This document shows, piece after piece, positions 53,473-61,773 of a stretch of 64,000 bases of DNA. This DNA is from CAIVAT01 sp037128705. Its GTDB lineage: Bacteria; Bacteroidota; Bacteroidia; Bacteroidales; FEN-979. The stretch is taken from contig JBAXVX010000001.1 of NCBI GenBank assembly GCA_037128705.1, forward strand, positions 1-64,000, read 5' to 3'. Both the position numbers and the translations under genes were made by a program. The notes under the pieces are model-generated. The model had not been told where the DNA came from and did not search any database. It was given only the letters and a program-made list of their open reading frames with translations. How positions within the stretch are numbered: position 1 is the first letter of the stretch; each line of letters starts with the position of its first letter.

Positions 53473-54903
53473 TCAGTGTGCTTTAATGTTGAGACAGACC
53501 ATTTGTTTGGAATCCCGGATCAGCATATATCCCCCGGTAATGGCGATCGGACCCCATGAATCCTGCCCCTCCATGATCCGCTGTTTGTCGAGTACCGTGA
53601 ACTGCGATGTGGATACTTTGGCAATGGTCATCTCCCCGTCGTCGTTGAGAATGAAGAATTTTCCATCAGCCATGATGTAAGGTCCCAGACCGAAACGGTC
53701 GGTCTTCCCACTGCTCATCACCGGGTTTTTGCAATCGGACGACCTGTAGCAGGCGAACTGGTTCCGCAGTCCCCCGGCATCCTTGGGCAGGATTCCGAAT
53801 AGATATCCATCTGAAAAGACCGGTGTCTGCTGTTCGGAAGCCAGCCCCTCGGCAGGTTTGAATTTCTGAAGCACCTTTACGCTGAACTGCCCTGCGCTGC
53901 CGGTCACCTGCAGCAAAGCCGACCCGGCGCCGTAACCTGCCGTGATGAAGATCTTCCCGTTGTCGAGAATTACCGGTGAAGGGGCAACCACGGAGGGAGC
54001 AAATTCAGCCGATTCCCACAAAACCTTTCCCCGGTCGGCCCCATCTGCAGAGATGCCGCACACGCCGCCGATGGCCGCATACACATACATTTTCTTTCCA
54101 CCCAGCATCATGGGCATCACGGAGGAGTGCGACATTTTCCATCCCTTCGGATTGGGCGTTTCCCAGAGTTTTTTCCCGGTATTGCAATCCACCGCCACCA
54201 GCAGGGCATTTCCCCCCGGGACGATGATCGCCGTTTCCTGGTCCAGCAGGGGGCATTGACCGGTGTACCAGAAGGGAATTTCAGTTTTATATTCCCTTTC
54301 GAGATCCATGCCCCAAAGGAAATCACCGGTGGCGCGCCTGAGGCACATCACCTGGCATTTCGGTCCGATGGAAAGTACGAATTTCTCGCTCACCGCGGGA
54401 ACGGTTCTCGACAAACCGTGATTCCGCTTCAGGTGAACCCGGTAGCCACGCCGCCATAGTTCCGTTCCGCTAGCCAGGGAGAAGCAGCGCAACTGGTCGG
54501 CTTTCGTTGCTTCGTCATAGTCGAGCAGGTATACCTTCCCATTGTACACGGCCGGTGCCGCATGACCTTCGCCCAGCGCGACCCTCCAGAGGATCTCCGG
54601 TCCGTTTTTGCCAAAATGATCGATCAGCCGGACGGGTTCCTTGCTGATGTTGTCGCAGTCTGCTCCGCGGAAACGGGTCCAGCTGGTTCCGGCCACATCC
54701 GGTTCTGCCTTGAAAAATTTGAATTCTGCACCGATTTGTACCGGCTTCCCGAGGGCAAGTGCCCCCTTTTTCCGGTTATCCATTCCCGGCACCGACAGGG
54801 TGAAGGATTTCACAGGGTCATGGAGAAACCACCATGCCAGCAGTCCCAGGGCTGCCAGGATGAAGATCGGAAGTACAAACCGTGTCAGTGATCTGCCGGT
54901 CAT
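53473..54903 (-). CDS. PQQ-like beta-propeller protein, membrane-anchored
   Basis: The 476-residue protein has a single N-terminal membrane helix (~9-27) and a propeller beginning near residue 75 with SWTRFRGADCDNISKE, a divergent form of the WxxxRG motif. Blades read DQLRCFSLASGTELWRRG and GNALLVAVDCNTGKKLWETPN. It is longer than the two neighbours upstream and has more cysteines. It overlaps the preceding gene by 4 bases. Confidence 0.82.
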   Translation of the reverse strand: MTGRSLTRFVLPIFILAALGLLAWWFLHDPVKSFTLSVPGMDNRKKGALALGKPVQIGAEFKFFKAEPDVAGTSWTRFRGADCDNISKEPVRLIDHFGKNGPEILWRVALGEGHAAPAVYNGKVYLLDYDEATKADQLRCFSLASGTELWRRGYRVHLKRNHGLSRTVPAVSEKFVLSIGPKCQVMCLRRATGDFLWGMDLEREYKTEIPFWYTGQCPLLDQETAIIVPGGNALLVAVDCNTGKKLWETPNPKGWKMSHSSVMPMMLGGKKMYVYAAIGGVCGISADGADRGKVLWESAEFAPSVVAPSPVILDNGKIFITAGYGAGSALLQVTGSAGQFSVKVLQKFKPAEGLASEQQTPVFSDGYLFGILPKDAGGLRNQFACYRSSDCKNPVMSSGKTDRFGLGPYIMADGKFFILNDDGEMTIAKVSTSQFTVLDKQRIMEGQDSWGPIAITGGYMLIRDSKQMVCLNIKAH

Positions 54904-56159
54904 TTTCGAATATCATACGCCATTAAAACGTCGCCATGCCTGATGTATAAGATTCCATCTTTGATCTCCGGGTGAGCCCAGTTGGGACCCTTTCCACCGG
55001 TGATCTTAAAGCTGCTGATGAGGTCGAACTTTTCAGGAACGGGCTTTAAAAGTCCCACGTTGCCATTCTTTTCATCATACAGGTAGAGCAGGCCGTCGGC
55101 CGCAATGATGGATCCCTTGGTCTGCCATTTCTGTTCCCAGGATTTTATTCCCGTTTTCCACTCAATGCAGCACCAGTTCCCGCGACTGTTATCTATCCAG
55201 TTCGCCCCGTAGATGTGGTCGTCCACCAGCACCACCCCCCCGTGGTGACAATCGAGCAGGGTATCGGTCCACACCAGATTGATGGCGGCCGCCTGGGCGG
55301 ATAAGCTGAACATGGCCCCCACGTGGTCATATCCTCCGGTGATATAGAAAAATCCATCCTTATACAGGGGGGTGATTGTATTCGTTTTCGGCGCTCCCGG
55401 CCATACCTTGAGGCTGCGCTCGGGCATCAGTGCTGCATAATCGAATTTCCACAGGATTTTACCGTTGGCAGGATCGACGCCAATGAGGTTGTTGGCCATC
55501 ATGGTGACGATCACGCGCTGGCTGCCATACTGGATCAGTCGTGGTGAGACATAGGCGCTGGTGTCGTTGAGGCTTTCGCTCTGCCAGATCGTCTCCCCTG
55601 TTTTTTTATCCAGGGCGACCATGGAGGTCTTTGGGCCGGCCGGGGTGTAGATCACCATGTTGTCGACGAGCAGCAGTGACTCGCACACGCCCCACTCGCC
55701 GTACACGGCACCAAACTTGCCGGCGGCATTGAGTTTCCAGTTGATCTTCCCGTCGGCGGCGTTGATGCTGGCGATGGTGCCGAGTCCGCTCAGCACATAC
55801 ACGCTGCCATCCTCCAAAGTGGGGGTGCACCGGGTTTCGGGAAAGGAGCTGTTCCAGGAGGGGCCGAAGGGGACCTGCCAGAGGATCTCTCCCTTCAGGT
55901 TCATGGAGGTCAGGTAATCTGTTGAATCTTTCATGCCGGTTACAAACAGCAGTTTGCCGTCAGAAACAGCCGATGAATAACCCTTCCCGATCCCGGGAGC
56001 CGACCACAAAAGGGCCGGACCCTCTGCGGGCCACCGGGTGAGCAGTCCTGTTTCAGGATAAACACCATCACGATTGGGTCCGCGCCATTGTGATATGACC
56101 TGTGCGTGAATGTTCAGGGTGAAAAGGACAAAGACAAGGAGGGCAAAAAATTTCTTCAT
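54900..56159 (-). CDS. PQQ-like beta-propeller protein, exported (copy 2 of tandem pair)
   Basis: The 419-residue protein has a cleavable signal peptide ending at HAQ. The mature protein starts ISQWRGPNRDGVYPETGLL, the full propeller signature, followed by seven or eight blades (GEILWQVPFG, GKINWKLNAAG, GETIWQSE, GKILWKFDY). It is a clear paralogue of the next upstream gene (WRGPNRDGxYPE; LLSGLGxL; SAYxSPxxI). Predicted periplasmic. It is separated from that gene by 18 bases. Confidence 0.84.
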   Translation of the reverse strand: MKKFFALLVFVLFTLNIHAQVISQWRGPNRDGVYPETGLLTRWPAEGPALLWSAPGIGKGYSSAVSDGKLLFVTGMKDSTDYLTSMNLKGEILWQVPFGPSWNSSFPETRCTPTLEDGSVYVLSGLGTIASINAADGKINWKLNAAGKFGAVYGEWGVCESLLLVDNMVIYTPAGPKTSMVALDKKTGETIWQSESLNDTSAYVSPRLIQYGSQRVIVTMMANNLIGVDPANGKILWKFDYAALMPERSLKVWPGAPKTNTITPLYKDGFFYITGGYDHVGAMFSLSAQAAAINLVWTDTLLDCHHGGVVLVDDHIYGANWIDNSRGNWCCIEWKTGIKSWEQKWQTKGSIIAADGLLYLYDEKNGNVGLLKPVPEKFDLISSFKITGGKGPNWAHPEIKDGILYIRHGDVLMAYDIRK

Positions 56160-56177
56160 ATGGGTTTATTTTCCGGG

Positions 56178-57395
56178 TTATTTTTTTCTGATGTCGTAGA
56201 CCATGAGGGAGCTGCCGTGGCGCACGTACAACCGGCCGTTGGTGATGACCAGGTGGGCCCAGTGCTGGTCGGCGCCGAAGGGAACCTTGAAGGCGCTGAT
56301 CTTCCTGAAGGAGTTGGCCAGGGGTTCGGCCAGGACCACCTCCCCGTTATCGCCATACAGGTAAAGCAACCCATCGGCAAAGATGATGTTTCCCCTTCCG
56401 GTGATCTTCTCGGCATACATCCGGGCGCCGGTTTTCCAATCGAGGCAATACCAGGCCTTCCCCGAATCGTCCGATCCGAAGATCTTCCCGTTGACCAGCA
56501 CGAAGCCGCCCATGCGGTTGTCGATATCGGTGTTGCGCCACAGCTCCTGTACGGAGGTTCCGTCGTCGGAAACCTTCACCATCACGCCGCCCTTCCCGTA
56601 ACCGGATACGGTGTAAAGAAGTCCCTCGTGGTAGAGGGGGGTGTTGGCGTGCACCGAATATTTATTGGGTTGGTCGACGCTCCACAGTAATTTTCCGTTG
56701 GCGGCATCAATCCCAAGGATCGAACTGGCTGTTTGGGTGACCAGGATATGGCGTTTGGCCAGCCTGATGATCGCCGGTGATCCGTAGGCGCTGGTTTCGC
56801 CCTTGCCCGGGCATTTCCAGATGAGCTTCCCGGAATTCGGGTCGAGCGCCACCACATTGTACTCAGGCCCGCCGGCGGTAAAAAAGAGTTTATTGTCATC
56901 GAGCAGCAGGTTTTCGGTCACCCCCCACTTGATGTTGGGGGCCTGGTAATCTTTCAGTACATCGACACTCCAGATGAAGCTGCCGTTTTCGGCGCTGCGG
57001 CACACCAGTTTTCCGAGGCCGCTTAAGAGGTAAACCTTCCCGTTGTATATCAGCGGAGTGCTGCGTACGCCGGGCCAGCTTTCGGTCCATTCCTCTCCGT
57101 AGGGTACTTTCCAAAGCTGTTTCCCTGTGAGGTCGAAACAATAGAGGTACCCGATGCCTTCGGTGATCCCGGCGGTATAAATTCGACTGGAGGTGACGGC
57201 GGCAGAGGAATGGCCTTCACCCAGTCCGTCGAAGTGCCACAGCAGGGTGGGGCCGTTTTCAGGCCACACCTTCAGCAATCCCTGTTCCGGATAGATGCCG
57301 TCGCGGTTGGGGCCGCGCCATTGGGCCATATCCTGTGATATAACATAATTATGGAAGATGGATCCGCAGATCAGCAAGATCAGTAGTCTTTTCAT
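56178..57395 (-). CDS. PQQ-like beta-propeller protein, exported (operon head)
   Basis: The protein has 405 residues from the ATG at 57395 (MKRLLILLICG); an earlier in-frame start would add 22 residues of low-complexity upstream sequence. A signal peptide ends near residue 21 (VISQ). Then MAQWRGPNRDGIYPEQGLL and repeated blades (GKQLWKVPYGEEW, GSFIWSVDV, GKLIWKCPG, GKLLWSVD). It is the first gene of the operon, and a -7-like box lies 40 bases upstream. It shares the intergenic region with the Lys/Pro-rich gene on the plus strand. Confidence 0.84.
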   Translation of the reverse strand: MKRLLILLICGSIFHNYVISQDMAQWRGPNRDGIYPEQGLLKVWPENGPTLLWHFDGLGEGHSSAAVTSSRIYTAGITEGIGYLYCFDLTGKQLWKVPYGEEWTESWPGVRSTPLIYNGKVYLLSGLGKLVCRSAENGSFIWSVDVLKDYQAPNIKWGVTENLLLDDNKLFFTAGGPEYNVVALDPNSGKLIWKCPGKGETSAYGSPAIIRLAKRHILVTQTASSILGIDAANGKLLWSVDQPNKYSVHANTPLYHEGLLYTVSGYGKGGVMVKVSDDGTSVQELWRNTDIDNRMGGFVLVNGKIFGSDDSGKAWYCLDWKTGARMYAEKITGRGNIIFADGLLYLYGDNGEVVLAEPLANSFRKISAFKVPFGADQHWAHLVITNGRLYVRHGSSLMVYDIRKK

Positions 57396-57434
57396 GAGGG
57401 CATGTTTAATTGGAAATAAGGAAGTTATTGACGA

Positions 57435-57442
57435 CAAAATTA
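57435..57442 (-). promoter_or_regulatory. -7 element for the propeller/redox operon
   Basis: TAATTTTG on the minus strand matches TAnnTTTG and lies 40 bases before the operon's first ATG (57395). A TTG 16 bases further upstream (57461-57459) is closer than the usual 19-20 spacing, so this is tentative. Confidence 0.35.
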
Positions 57443-57469
57443 CCACAAAAATCGATAACAATTTTTTAC

Positions 57470-57477
57470 TATTTTTG
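57470..57477 (+). promoter_or_regulatory. -7 element for the Lys/Pro-rich gene
   Basis: TATTTTTG matches the consensus and lies 18 bases before the ATG at 57495. No clear -33 element. Confidence 0.3.
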
Positions 57478-57494
57478 ATCCAAATACGCGGATC

Positions 57495-57713
57495 ATGAAA
57501 AAATATATCATCGCACTCGCCGTGCTGATCGTTATCAGTTTCAGCCCTGTCGCCGTAATATCATCGGTAAGCAGTCCAATGAGTGCGGAGATGCAGCATC
57601 CGAAGCCTCCGCCCAAGCCCAAGGCCCCCAAGAAAGCCCCCAAGCCAAAGCCACCCAAAAAACCGAAGAAACCAAAGGCACCCAGGCCGCCCAAGCCGCC
57701 GAAGCCTTTTTGA
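57495..57713 (+). CDS. Small secreted Lys/Pro-rich protein
   Basis: The 72-residue protein has a signal peptide (MKKYIIALAVLIVISFSPVAVIS). A 36-residue tail follows that is nearly all proline, lysine and alanine in PKPPKxP/KAPKK repeats, ending in PPKPF. It is strongly basic and probably extended; it could bind acidic polysaccharide or peptidoglycan. No known family. The start and signal peptide are good, and no other frame is a better candidate. Confidence 0.6.
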   Translation: MKKYIIALAVLIVISFSPVAVISSVSSPMSAEMQHPKPPPKPKAPKKAPKPKPPKKPKKPKAPRPPKPPKPF

Positions 57714-57725
57714 AGGGAGAAAGAA

Positions 57726-57846
57726 ATTTACGATTTACGAAGTACGATTTACGATTTTTTTTCGTCACGCGTCACGCGTCACGATTTTACTTCATCACTC
57801 CATTACTCTGTTACTTCTTACCCTGTTACCCTGTTACCCTGTCACC
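57726..57846. repeat. Composite short-period repeat, inverted copy 1
   Basis: Four modules in order on the plus strand: D (TACGATT arrays, 7 bp), C (GTCACGC arrays, 7 bp), B (TTACTCT/ TTCATCACT words) and A (TACCCTGT arrays, 8 bp). It is a near-complete reverse complement of 61761-61880. It fills the gap between the Lys/Pro-rich gene and the 3' end of the deaminase gene. Confidence 0.8.
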
Positions 57847-57866
57847 TTTTTACTCCATCACTTTTT

Positions 57867-58340
57867 CTAGTAAGGAATCTTGTCAGCCTTCTCTTTCCAC
57901 TCTGCAAAGAGCTCCGCGGCTTTGGGATGGCTGATGTGGCGGAAGGCGACGGTACGGTCGGTGGGATCGAGGCTGAGCTCCTCGTAAATGTGGTTGTCTT
58001 TAAATCCGATGCTGGCGGCTTCGTAACGGGTTGAAGAATAATATACCGTTTTGATGTTGGCCCAGTAGATGGCTGAAAGGCACATTGGGCAGGGTTCGCA
58101 GGTGGCATACAGTTCCGCCCCGGAGAGATCGAAATTCCCGAGGTTACGGCAGGCATCGCGGATGGCAACAATCTCGGCATGGGCGGTCGGATCATTCTGT
58201 GAACTTACCTGGTTCCCGCCCTTCCCGATCACCTGGCCGTCCATCACCACCACGGCGCCAAATGGTCCGCCGACATTGCTTCTTACCGATAAAAAAGCCA
58301 CTTCGAAGGCTTCATCAAGATATCTTTCAATCACATCCAT
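57867..58340 (-). CDS. guaD: Nucleoside/guanine deaminase (CDA-fold zinc enzyme)
   Basis: The 157-residue protein belongs to the cytidine/deoxycytidylate deaminase fold. Zinc ligands and catalytic acid are visible: H54-A-E56 (proton shuttle) and the P83-C84-P-M-C87 motif (CEPCPMC). Length and the N-terminal FGAVVVMDGQVIGKGGN match guanine deaminases (GuaD type) and tRNA adenosine deaminases; GuaD is favoured by the C-terminal YEAASIGFKDNHIYEE region and by the purine-catabolic neighbour ygfK. It is divergent from ygfK. Its stop codon abuts the composite repeat. Confidence 0.82.
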   Translation of the reverse strand: MDVIERYLDEAFEVAFLSVRSNVGGPFGAVVVMDGQVIGKGGNQVSSQNDPTAHAEIVAIRDACRNLGNFDLSGAELYATCEPCPMCLSAIYWANIKTVYYSSTRYEAASIGFKDNHIYEELSLDPTDRTVAFRHISHPKAAELFAEWKEKADKIPY

Positions 58341-58473
58341 GGAATATTCTTTTTTACCAGGTCAAAGGGAAGACAAAATTACGCAAATAATCATTTTTAC
58401 CAAGGAATGGTCAATTGTCAGCCTTTATCCATAATTTTGACGCTATCTTGATCTTTATCTAAAAAGAGGAACC

Positions 58474-61400
58474 TTGTCCGGACAATTTCACCCCATCCCG
58501 CTTCCACAGTTGTTACAGCTTACGCTTGATGAGATCAGGAAAGACAGGTTCATGGGGATCCCCGGAAGTTTGTTCTATCATCCAAGGCCGCAGGAGCCCT
58601 TCAGCTTTAAACGGTACGGCCGGTTGCTGGAAACCCCCATCGGGGTGGCGGCTGGTCCGCATACCCAGCTTTCGCAGAACATCATCGCTGCGTGGCTTTG
58701 CGGTGCACGGTACATTGAGCTGAAAACCATCCAGACCCTGGATGAACTGGAGGTCTCCAAACCATGCATCGACATGCAGGATGAGGGATACAATTGCGAA
58801 TGGTCGCAGGAACTGAAGGTGCACGAATCGTTCAACGAATACCTGAACGCCTGGATCATCATCCACATCCTCCGGAAGGAGCTGGGATTCAGCGGTGAGT
58901 TTGGCACCCTGTTCAACATGAGCGTGGGCTACAATCTCGAGGGGATCCTGAATGAAAATGTACAATGGTTTTTCAGCCGAATGCAGGACTGCTCTTCGGA
59001 GCTTGCGGAGGCGAAGGAACAGGTAAGGGGTCTTTACCCGGCCATTGACAGCATGGATATCCCGGCCTGCATTTCCGACCATGTTACCCTCAGCACCATG
59101 CACGGGTGTCCTCCCGGCGAGATCGAGAAGATCGGACTCTACCTTATCCGCGAAAAGAGGCTGCACACTACCATCAAACTTAATCCGACCCTGCTGGGTG
59201 CAGAAGACCTTCGTGAGATACTCAACAAAAAGCTGGGATTTTCAACAGAAGTACCTGACCAGGCCTTTGAGCACGACCTGAAATATCCCGCGGCGCTGCG
59301 CATCCTGGCCTCGCTGAAGGCGGCCTCGGATGAGCAGGGGCTGGAGTTCAGCATCAAACTGACCAATACACTGGAGAGCCTGAATAAAAAGGATGTTTTT
59401 TCATCGTCCGAAAGCATGATGTACCTGAGCGGACGGGCGCTGCATCCCATCAGCATCACGCTGGCCCGGAAGCTGCAGAACGACCTTGAGGGGAAACTGG
59501 ATATCTCCTTTTCGGCCGGGGTGGATTGCTTCAACATCGCCCGGGTGATTGCCTGCGGGATGAAGCCTGTGACCATTTGCAGCGACCTGCTGAAACCAGG
59601 CGGATATGGAAGGCTGCACCAGTATATTGAACATCTCCATGATGAATTTGACAGGAAGCAGGCCCGGAGCATGGATGAGTACATTTACGGGGCTGCCCTG
59701 TCCAACCTGAATATTTATGCAGACGAGGTGGCGGATGATCCGGCCTACCTGAAACATTCGTTAACCGATCCATCCATCAAGACCTCCAGGGAACTCGGCT
59801 GGTTCGACTGCATTCACGCCCCCTGTGCCGACACCTGTCCCACCGGCCAGGATATTCCACGGTACATGCATCACACGGCGCAGGGCGATATCCGGTCGGC
59901 CTTCGAGACCATTTTCGAGACCAACCCCTTTCCGTCGGTGACCGGCATGGTGTGCGACCACCTCTGCCAGCAGAAATGCACCCGGATCAATTATGATGAG
60001 GCCCTCCATATCAGGGAGGTCAAGCGATACGTGGCGGAGAACCGGGAGGCTGGCATCCACCCCATGCCATCCGGCGATGCCACAACCAGGCACAACCGGT
60101 CAGAGGATGACAGTCCAGTACTTCCCCTCCGGAAAGCGGCCATCATAGGCGCCGGACCGGCCGGGCTGTCGTGCGGCTGGTTCCTGCGTAAAGCCGGCTT
60201 TGAGGTGGATGTCTTTGAACAGAAGGATGTGGCCGGCGGGATGGTTTCTGCAGCCATTCCGGCCTTCAGGCTCACATCGCAGGCCATTGAAACCGACATT
60301 CAGCGGATCCTGGCTTCGGGCGTGCGCCTGCATGGCAACCATCCGGTTGACCGAACCCGGTTTGAAGCCCTCCGGCGCGACTATGATGTCATTTTCCTGG
60401 CCGCCGGGGCACAGCAATCGGTGAAATTAAAGATTGAAGGCATAGAATCAGCCGGGGTCATCGACCCGCTGGAATTCCTGTTTGCTGTAAGAAAGAACAA
60501 GCCAACCCCGTTAGACAGGCAGGTGGTCATCGTGGGTGGCGGGAATACCGCCATGGATGCTGCACGCACGGCCTACCGGATGGTAGGGAAAGAGGGGAAC
60601 GTAACCATCGTTTACCGGCGAACCGTCAAAGAGATGCCGGCCGACCGGGGCGAGATCGAAGCGGTGAGGAACGAAGGAATCAGGATCATGGAACTCACCA
60701 ACCCGCTGCAGGTTCTGTCGGCGGATGGCCATGTGACCGGTCTCCGCTGTTCCCGCAATGTACTTTCCCTCAGGGACAAGGACGGCCGCCCGGCTCCCAA
60801 GGCCGTTCCCGGTTCGGAATTTGACATCCCCTGCGACACCCTGATCCCGGCCATCGGACAGCGCCTGGCCATCGAATTCATCGATCCGGAGCAGCTGGTT
60901 ACCGTTCCGGGAAGTTACAAAACAAAAATTCATGGGCTTTACCTGGGGGGTGATGCCCTGCGCGGCGCATCCACCGCCATCAACGCCATTGGTGACGGGA
61001 GAAAGGCCGCCGTTGAAATACTCAAAGAGGTTACCGGCCATCTTTCTAAAGAAAAGAAGACTGAAAAAGATACCGATATCCTGAAGCTGATGCACCGCAA
61101 GGCGGTGAGAGAATTTGGTTATGCGCCAAAAGAGATCCCCCTGGATTACCGGCAGACCTTTGATCTGGTGGTTTCCCCGCTTTCGCAGGAGGAGGCGGTG
61201 AAAGAGGCCTCCAGGTGCCTGCTGTGCGACGAGATCTGCAATATCTGCGTTACCGTGTGCCCGAACCTGGCCAACTTCGGTTACCGGGTTGAACCTGTTT
61301 CCTGGTCACTGCAGAAGGCGGTACTTAAAGAGGATGGAGGCATCAGGCTGGAAGAGGACAAGATCTTCAGGGTTGATCAGCCGTTCCAAATCCTGAACAT

Positions 61401-61773
61401 CCGCGACCTCTGCAACGAATGCGGGAACTGCACCACCTTCTGCCCGGGCAGCGGGCGCCCCTTCGCCGATAAGCCCGCCATCCACCTCTCGGTAAAATCG
61501 CTGAACGAAGAGGGAAACGGTTTCTTCCTCAGCCGCCTTCCCCAAAAGCTGGTCCTGATTTACAAGGAGAAGGAGCAGGTAAAGACCCTGAGCCTGGCCG
61601 ATGGCCGCTATGTGTATGAAACGAACCAGGTGAAAGCGATCATCCATCCCGGTACCTTTGCCCTGGAGGAGGTTAAATTCCTCACCCCCTGCGTGAGCGA
61701 GGTCCGCTTTGAGTTCGCCGCGGAGATGGCTATTGTATTGATGGGGGCGGGACAATTAGAGGTAACAGGGTAA
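58474..61773 (+). CDS. ygfK: YgfK-type flavo-iron-sulfur protein (annotated putative selenate reductase subunit)
   Basis: The 1099-residue protein is slightly longer than Escherichia coli YgfK (~1030). Domains: a PreA/dihydroorotate-dehydrogenase-like barrel (~1-420; TPIGVAAGPHTQLSQN, STMHGCPPGEIEKIG, KLNPTLLG); GltD N-terminal FeS motifs (CADTCPTGQDIP ~450; CDHLCQQKCTR); an FAD site AAIIGAGPAGLSCG (~555); a nucleotide site VVIVGGGNTAMDAAR (~683); and a ferredoxin CNECGNCTTFCPGSG (~980). The start is TTG at 58474 with AGAGGA upstream. It is tied to purine catabolism in ygf/ssnA clusters; the substrate is not settled and the selenate name is historical. The last four codons (VTG and stop region) come from the composite repeat that follows. 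Confidence 0.92.
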   Translation: MSGQFHPIPLPQLLQLTLDEIRKDRFMGIPGSLFYHPRPQEPFSFKRYGRLLETPIGVAAGPHTQLSQNIIAAWLCGARYIELKTIQTLDELEVSKPCIDMQDEGYNCEWSQELKVHESFNEYLNAWIIIHILRKELGFSGEFGTLFNMSVGYNLEGILNENVQWFFSRMQDCSSELAEAKEQVRGLYPAIDSMDIPACISDHVTLSTMHGCPPGEIEKIGLYLIREKRLHTTIKLNPTLLGAEDLREILNKKLGFSTEVPDQAFEHDLKYPAALRILASLKAASDEQGLEFSIKLTNTLESLNKKDVFSSSESMMYLSGRALHPISITLARKLQNDLEGKLDISFSAGVDCFNIARVIACGMKPVTICSDLLKPGGYGRLHQYIEHLHDEFDRKQARSMDEYIYGAALSNLNIYADEVADDPAYLKHSLTDPSIKTSRELGWFDCIHAPCADTCPTGQDIPRYMHHTAQGDIRSAFETIFETNPFPSVTGMVCDHLCQQKCTRINYDEALHIREVKRYVAENREAGIHPMPSGDATTRHNRSEDDSPVLPLRKAAIIGAGPAGLSCGWFLRKAGFEVDVFEQKDVAGGMVSAAIPAFRLTSQAIETDIQRILASGVRLHGNHPVDRTRFEALRRDYDVIFLAAGAQQSVKLKIEGIESAGVIDPLEFLFAVRKNKPTPLDRQVVIVGGGNTAMDAARTAYRMVGKEGNVTIVYRRTVKEMPADRGEIEAVRNEGIRIMELTNPLQVLSADGHVTGLRCSRNVLSLRDKDGRPAPKAVPGSEFDIPCDTLIPAIGQRLAIEFIDPEQLVTVPGSYKTKIHGLYLGGDALRGASTAINAIGDGRKAAVEILKEVTGHLSKEKKTEKDTDILKLMHRKAVREFGYAPKEIPLDYRQTFDLVVSPLSQEEAVKEASRCLLCDEICNICVTVCPNLANFGYRVEPVSWSLQKAVLKEDGGIRLEEDKIFRVDQPFQILNIRDLCNECGNCTTFCPGSGRPFADKPAIHLSVKSLNEEGNGFFLSRLPQKLVLIYKEKEQVKTLSLADGRYVYETNQVKAIIHPGTFALEEVKFLTPCVSEVRFEFAAEMAIVLMGAGQLEVTG

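Noticed and set aside
43503..57395. PQQ-dependent dehydrogenase complex
   Set aside because: The propellers carry the general PQQ-like fold signature, but there are no pqq biosynthesis genes, no PQQ-binding catalytic aspartate arrangement that I can point to and no heme motif; the name refers only to the repeat family.
57440..57694. Minus-strand Gly/Phe-rich frame opposite the Lys/Pro-rich gene
   Set aside because: It is the complement of the K/P-rich repeat, with no start or context to support it; the plus-strand frame has a proper signal peptide.
58474..61773. Selenate reductase
   Set aside because: The name is historical for YgfK; there is no molybdopterin subunit or selenium gene in the window to support selenate use.
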